The notes under the pieces are model-generated. The model did not search any database. It was not told the origin of the DNA and worked only from the letters and a program-made list of their open reading frames with translations. Position numbers and translations under genes: made by a program. This document shows, in pieces, positions 60,780 to 64,000 of a stretch of DNA of 64,000 bases. Each line of letters begins with the position of its first letter. Positions within the stretch are counted from its first letter, which is position 1. The DNA is from Petrosia ficiformis (taxonomy: Eukaryota; Porifera; Demospongiae; Haplosclerida; Petrosiidae), in NCBI GenBank assembly GCA_947044365.1, contig OX345638.1:194501-258500 (forward strand). Direction: 5' to 3'.

Positions 60780-62315
60780 ATGGATGATGATGATTGGTTG
60801 ATATCTAGCATGAAAAGGTGATAGAATAAATTTGATTGGCTGATAAATCATATGTCATATTACATCATCATTAGATACGAGCAGTTGTTCATGTACGAGT
60901 TAGCATTCCCAATTCTGCAATTTGATTGGACGCTAGATCATACAGGTTCCAATGAAAAATGTACATTCATGTGTATGTACATTCTTGTTAAATAGTCTTG
61001 TCTTTCAAACGTATCATTGTATACATAAATACAGTAATGAGTTATATCAGCAAGTTTGGGAAACAAAACTATATGTAATATAGTGTATAGTTTAATGTCA
61101 TAAGGTTAATACATGATTATACTGTAACTCAATAACTTATATGTACTATAGTGTATATAGTTTAATGTCATAAGGTTAATACATGATTATACTGTAACTC
61201 AATAACTTATATGTACTATAGTGTATATAGTTTAATGTCATAAGGTTAATACATGATTATACTGTAACTCAATAACTTATATGTACTATAGTGTATAGTT
61301 TAATGTCATAAGGTTAATACATGATTATACTGTAACTCAATAACTTATATGTACTATAGTGTATATAGTTTAATGTCATAAGGTTAATACATGATTATAC
61401 TGTAACTCAATAACTTATATGTACTATAGTGTATATAGTTTAATGTCATAAGGTTAATACATGATTATACTGTAACTCAATAACTTATATGTACTATAGT
61501 GTATAGTTTAATGTCATAAGGTTAATACATGATTATACTGTAACTCAATAACTTATATGTACTATAGTGTATAGTTTAATGTCATAAGGTTAATACATGA
61601 TTATACTGTAACTCAATAACTTATATGTACTATAGTGTATAGTTTAATGTCATAAGGATTATACTGTAACAAATTGAATAGTAATGAATTGAAATTTAAC
61701 ATACACAAAAAAGAACGGGAAGGATAATTATATAAAAATGATGCAGGTACAAATATTGTTGGTCATTCCAAACTAAAGCATTCTTATGAGGTGAACGTGA
61801 ATGACCTTTAATATCAAACATGATTTTTGTTCAAATGCATACTTGCAAACTCCTGTATACATTTGCATATATGCATGTGACTATCATGTGACTCAACATA
61901 CAGGATTATGGGTTTGCAGTGCATACATTAACGGAAAAACTGAGCTGAACTTGTTGTCATTACCTGAAAAACTCACTAATCAGGTTTGGAATATCATAAT
62001 ATTATTAGTAGTAGTTAGTTATATTTATTATAGTGTTTAACTGCAAGAAGAGATTTTAAAATTTTCAGTGGAGTTTTAACACCCGTGAATGTATCGTGCA
62101 TTTGTACTATGGACAACGAGTGAGACATCTATCTATCTATCTATCTATCTATTTATCTAATATCTATCTATCTATCTATCTATAATCTGTATAATTATTA
62201 TACTACAGGATTATATGTACATACATATGTACGTATATACATATACGTATGTACGTATATACATATACGTACATATGTATGTACATACATACATTCATAC
62301 ATATGTACATACATA

Positions 62316-62359
<44 letters not shown>

Positions 62360-62776
62360 ACCGAATTTGCGAAAATCAGGCTTCTGGGATAATTATTAAT
62401 TTTGAGATATGAGTGAAAATAGACAGTTATGGCTTACTCGGGTGATTACTGTTTTACTACATAAAAAGCTTCATTAATATCTTACCTATTCACTCATACC
62501 TTCAGAGAAATTCGGAGACATCTCTGTGCTTCGCTAGCCACTCCTAAAAAAGTTTTTAGTCATTACATTTAATGATTAAATAATTGATTTAATTGCGTTT
62601 TTCTCAAAATGAAGGATTTGTGACTACAACGGTTTAATCCCCTGCTGTAGCTTTGTCTTTAGTGTGATTGGGATGTATCATATATCATTCTGGAGTTAAT
62701 TGAATACTCTATTCAGGTAATACAAAAAATCAATTTTGAAATTTTATCCCATAAGCCTGATTTTTGCAAATTCGGT

Positions 62777-62841
<65 letters not shown>

Positions 62842-63823
62842 TGATGGTGACATCATCCCTTTGATGTGGTGAGTCCTAAATATTGTATATAGACCTTCCA
62901 TGTGCACACTATGCAGGAGATGTCACCATCATACAATATATTGTATAAAGTATTCTAATAGGTCCTATATACTGAATATAGGACCCTCGTTTTGCGTCCT
63001 CGGATATGATATAGGACGTATTAGCACACTATATAATATACATATATATATATACATATATATATACATACATACATATATAAATTCATACATATGTATA
63101 TACATACATATACATGTATACTACAGAGTACTGGCAATAGGTAATTCAAAACACTGTAAAGTTCATATGTTGTCCAGAGATGAAGTAAACTCAGGTATGG
63201 TGTATTTGTTGTTATTTACATCTTTTAGTTACTTGTTTACATGTTTAGTTACTTGTTTACATGTTTAGTTACTTGTTTACATGTTTTTGTTTACAGATTT
63301 GTTGGTGGAAAAACAAGGGTTTGATCTACCAGCTAAAACTTCAGAGAGGTAACTCCTCTATTAGCTACATTCAACATCAGTTAATACATACATACTCATT
63401 TTTACATTCAGTGGAGTGTCAAATATGAAATGGAACAAGGCATGCCCTAACCAACTTCTCATAAGTAGAAACAAATCAGGACTCATTGAATTACTAGATA
63501 TAAATAATGGACATGTAGTATGGGAGTGGTTGCTAGGAAATGAAATACATGGTATTGGTTACCATGGAGATTATCCACAGTTTGTTACATGCCATGGACC
63601 AAATGGGACATTGACCCTTGTAGATCCTCGTCAATCTCATTCTAGTTGTAGTACAACATCAGTATCTAAGCAAAACTCTTACATATTATCCACTTCATCA
63701 TCTACCTCCATTTTAACTTTCTCATCTGGTATATTGAAGTTGTATGATACAAGATCCTTAGCCACTCCTACTTCTACTGTTACTATGACAACAATAAAAA
63801 GTACAATGACCCCTTGTGTTGAG
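60780..63823 (+). CDS. WDR73: WDR73-like WD-repeat protein, 3' end outside window
   Basis: Exons 60780-60817, 60875-60945, 61904-61983, 62069-62119, one uncertain exon, 63127-63194, 63297-63348, 63412-63823, with the donor at 63824 leading out of the window. The N-terminus ([20 protein letters not shown] then [11 protein letters not shown]) matches human WDR73 [20 protein letters not shown] in spacing and sense. Later text [20 protein letters not shown] parallels [20 protein letters not shown], and [10 protein letters not shown] parallels RLGLVDTRQ. WDR73 works with the Integrator/CPSF73L module and is linked to Galloway-Mowat syndrome. Between exons 62119 and 63127 the phase changes from 0 to 2, so a small exon is missing. 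A weak candidate is 62838-62863, inside repeat-rich DNA. Confidence 0.72.
61070..61665. repeat. About 70-bp minisatellite in WDR73-like intron
   Basis: Nine copies of a 66-70 bp unit (TAGTTTAATGTCATAAGGTT, AATACATGATTATACTGTAA, CTCAATAACTTATATGTACT). A single copy of the same unit occurs in LAMP-B intron 4 (24245-24310). Confidence 0.95.
61666..61810. repeat. Dispersed repeat shared with LAMP-B intron 4 (MITE-free version)
   Basis: The stretch from TTGAAATTTAACATACACAA through GGGAAGGATAATTATATAAA to GTGAACGTGAATGACCTTTA matches 24320-24363 plus 24796-24880, that is, the same sequence with and without the 432-bp MITE. Confidence 0.88.
62215..62352. repeat. TACGTATA / (TA)n simple sequence
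   Basis: ACGTATATACATATACGT palindromic words followed by a TA run, in the WDR73-like intron. Confidence 0.9.
62356..62780. mobile_element. About 425-bp MITE with GTGACCGAATTTGC termini
   Basis: Inverted ends GTGACCGAATTTGCGAAAAT and, in reverse, GTGACCGAATTTGCAAAAAT. Similarity continues through CAGGCTT and TGGGATAA, about 38 bp with three mismatches. It is embedded in a (TA)n run on both sides, so the target duplication cannot be measured. No transposase. Confidence 0.85.
62781..62838. repeat. (TA)n microsatellite
   Basis: TA run continuing from the right end of the MITE. Confidence 0.93.
62839..62936. repeat. Short inverted repeat GTATGATGGTGACATC
   Basis: GTATGATGGTGACATC at 62839-62854 and its exact reverse complement at 62919-62934, with a 64-bp loop. 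A second hairpin, GGTCCTATATACTGAATATA followed by GGACC, follows at about 62963. Confidence 0.8.
63228..63285. repeat. 20-bp repeat (TAGTTACTTGTTTACATGTT)
   Basis: Three tandem copies in the WDR73-like intron 63195-63296. Confidence 0.93.
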
Positions 63824-63831
63824 GTATATAT

Positions 63832-64000
63832 AAATTTACTATTAATAGTAACATGTATTGTATTATTAATAGTAACATGTATTGTACTATTTATAGTAAC
63901 ATGCATTGTACTATTAATAGTAACGTGTATTGTACTATTAATAGTAACATGTATTGTACTATTGATAGTAACAGGTATTGTACTATTAATAGTAACACAT
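63832..64000. repeat. About 24-bp minisatellite (CTATTAATAGTAACATGTATTGTA)
   Basis: Seven or more copies running off the right edge in the WDR73-like intron. The core ACTATTAATAGTAACA is the same as in the array at 35.6-36.5 kb. Confidence 0.93.

Noticed and set aside
1..64000. Bacterial or viral contamination of the window
   Set aside because: Every recognised gene is intron-bearing and metazoan; no operons, phage genes or viral proteins seen.

Overview
The window is nuclear DNA from an early-branching animal. It is AT-rich and gene-dense, with small exons, mostly short GT-AG introns, very short gaps between genes and many simple-sequence arrays inside introns. The gene content (BCOR, LAMP family, prorenin receptor, haem-type guanylate cyclase, MO25, PHF14, WDR44) is metazoan. 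Compactness suggests a sponge, probably a demosponge, but that assignment is inference. All gene models were spliced by hand: exon edges were taken from GT..AG sites, reading phase was checked across every junction, and products were recognised from remembered family sequences.

Layout, left to right: NCBP2/CBP20 (-, cut by the left edge) and NUFIP1 (+), divergent; a minisatellite gap; a 14-exon BCOR-like co-repressor (-) divergent from ATP6AP2 (+); a UAP56-binding RGG-rich mRNA-export adaptor (+); an ATG4 protease (+); four tandem LAMP-like genes (-, 21.2-30.6 kb); WDR44 (-) divergent from a soluble guanylate cyclase beta-like gene (+); RFC4 (+); PHF14 (-, 21 exons) divergent from a FUNDC-like gene (+); profilin (+); CAB39/MO25 (-) divergent from a WDR73-like gene (+, cut by the right edge).

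Five pairs start head-to-head with only 73-381 bp between start codons, so shared bidirectional promoters are likely. Several products act in the endolysosomal and autophagy system (ATP6AP2, ATG4, four LAMPs, WDR44, FUNDC, and NUFIP1, known elsewhere as a ribophagy receptor). A second theme is nuclear RNA and chromatin (CBP20, NUFIP1, export adaptor, BCOR, PHF14, RFC4).

Non-coding content includes at least three MITE-like elements with long terminal inverted repeats. One of these has a matching unoccupied site 37 kb away. There are also two tRNA-headed SINE copies plus a third unrelated candidate, long foldback hairpins, and many minisatellites. The most notable findings are the LAMP array with a triplicated signal-peptide exon, the MITE with its in-window empty site, a guanylate cyclase ending in a polybasic CaaX box, a WDR44 exon bracketed by complementary tetranucleotide arrays, and a one-base homopolymer frameshift in WDR44. 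I found no wholly new gene system, and no CRISPR, rRNA or canonical tRNA gene.
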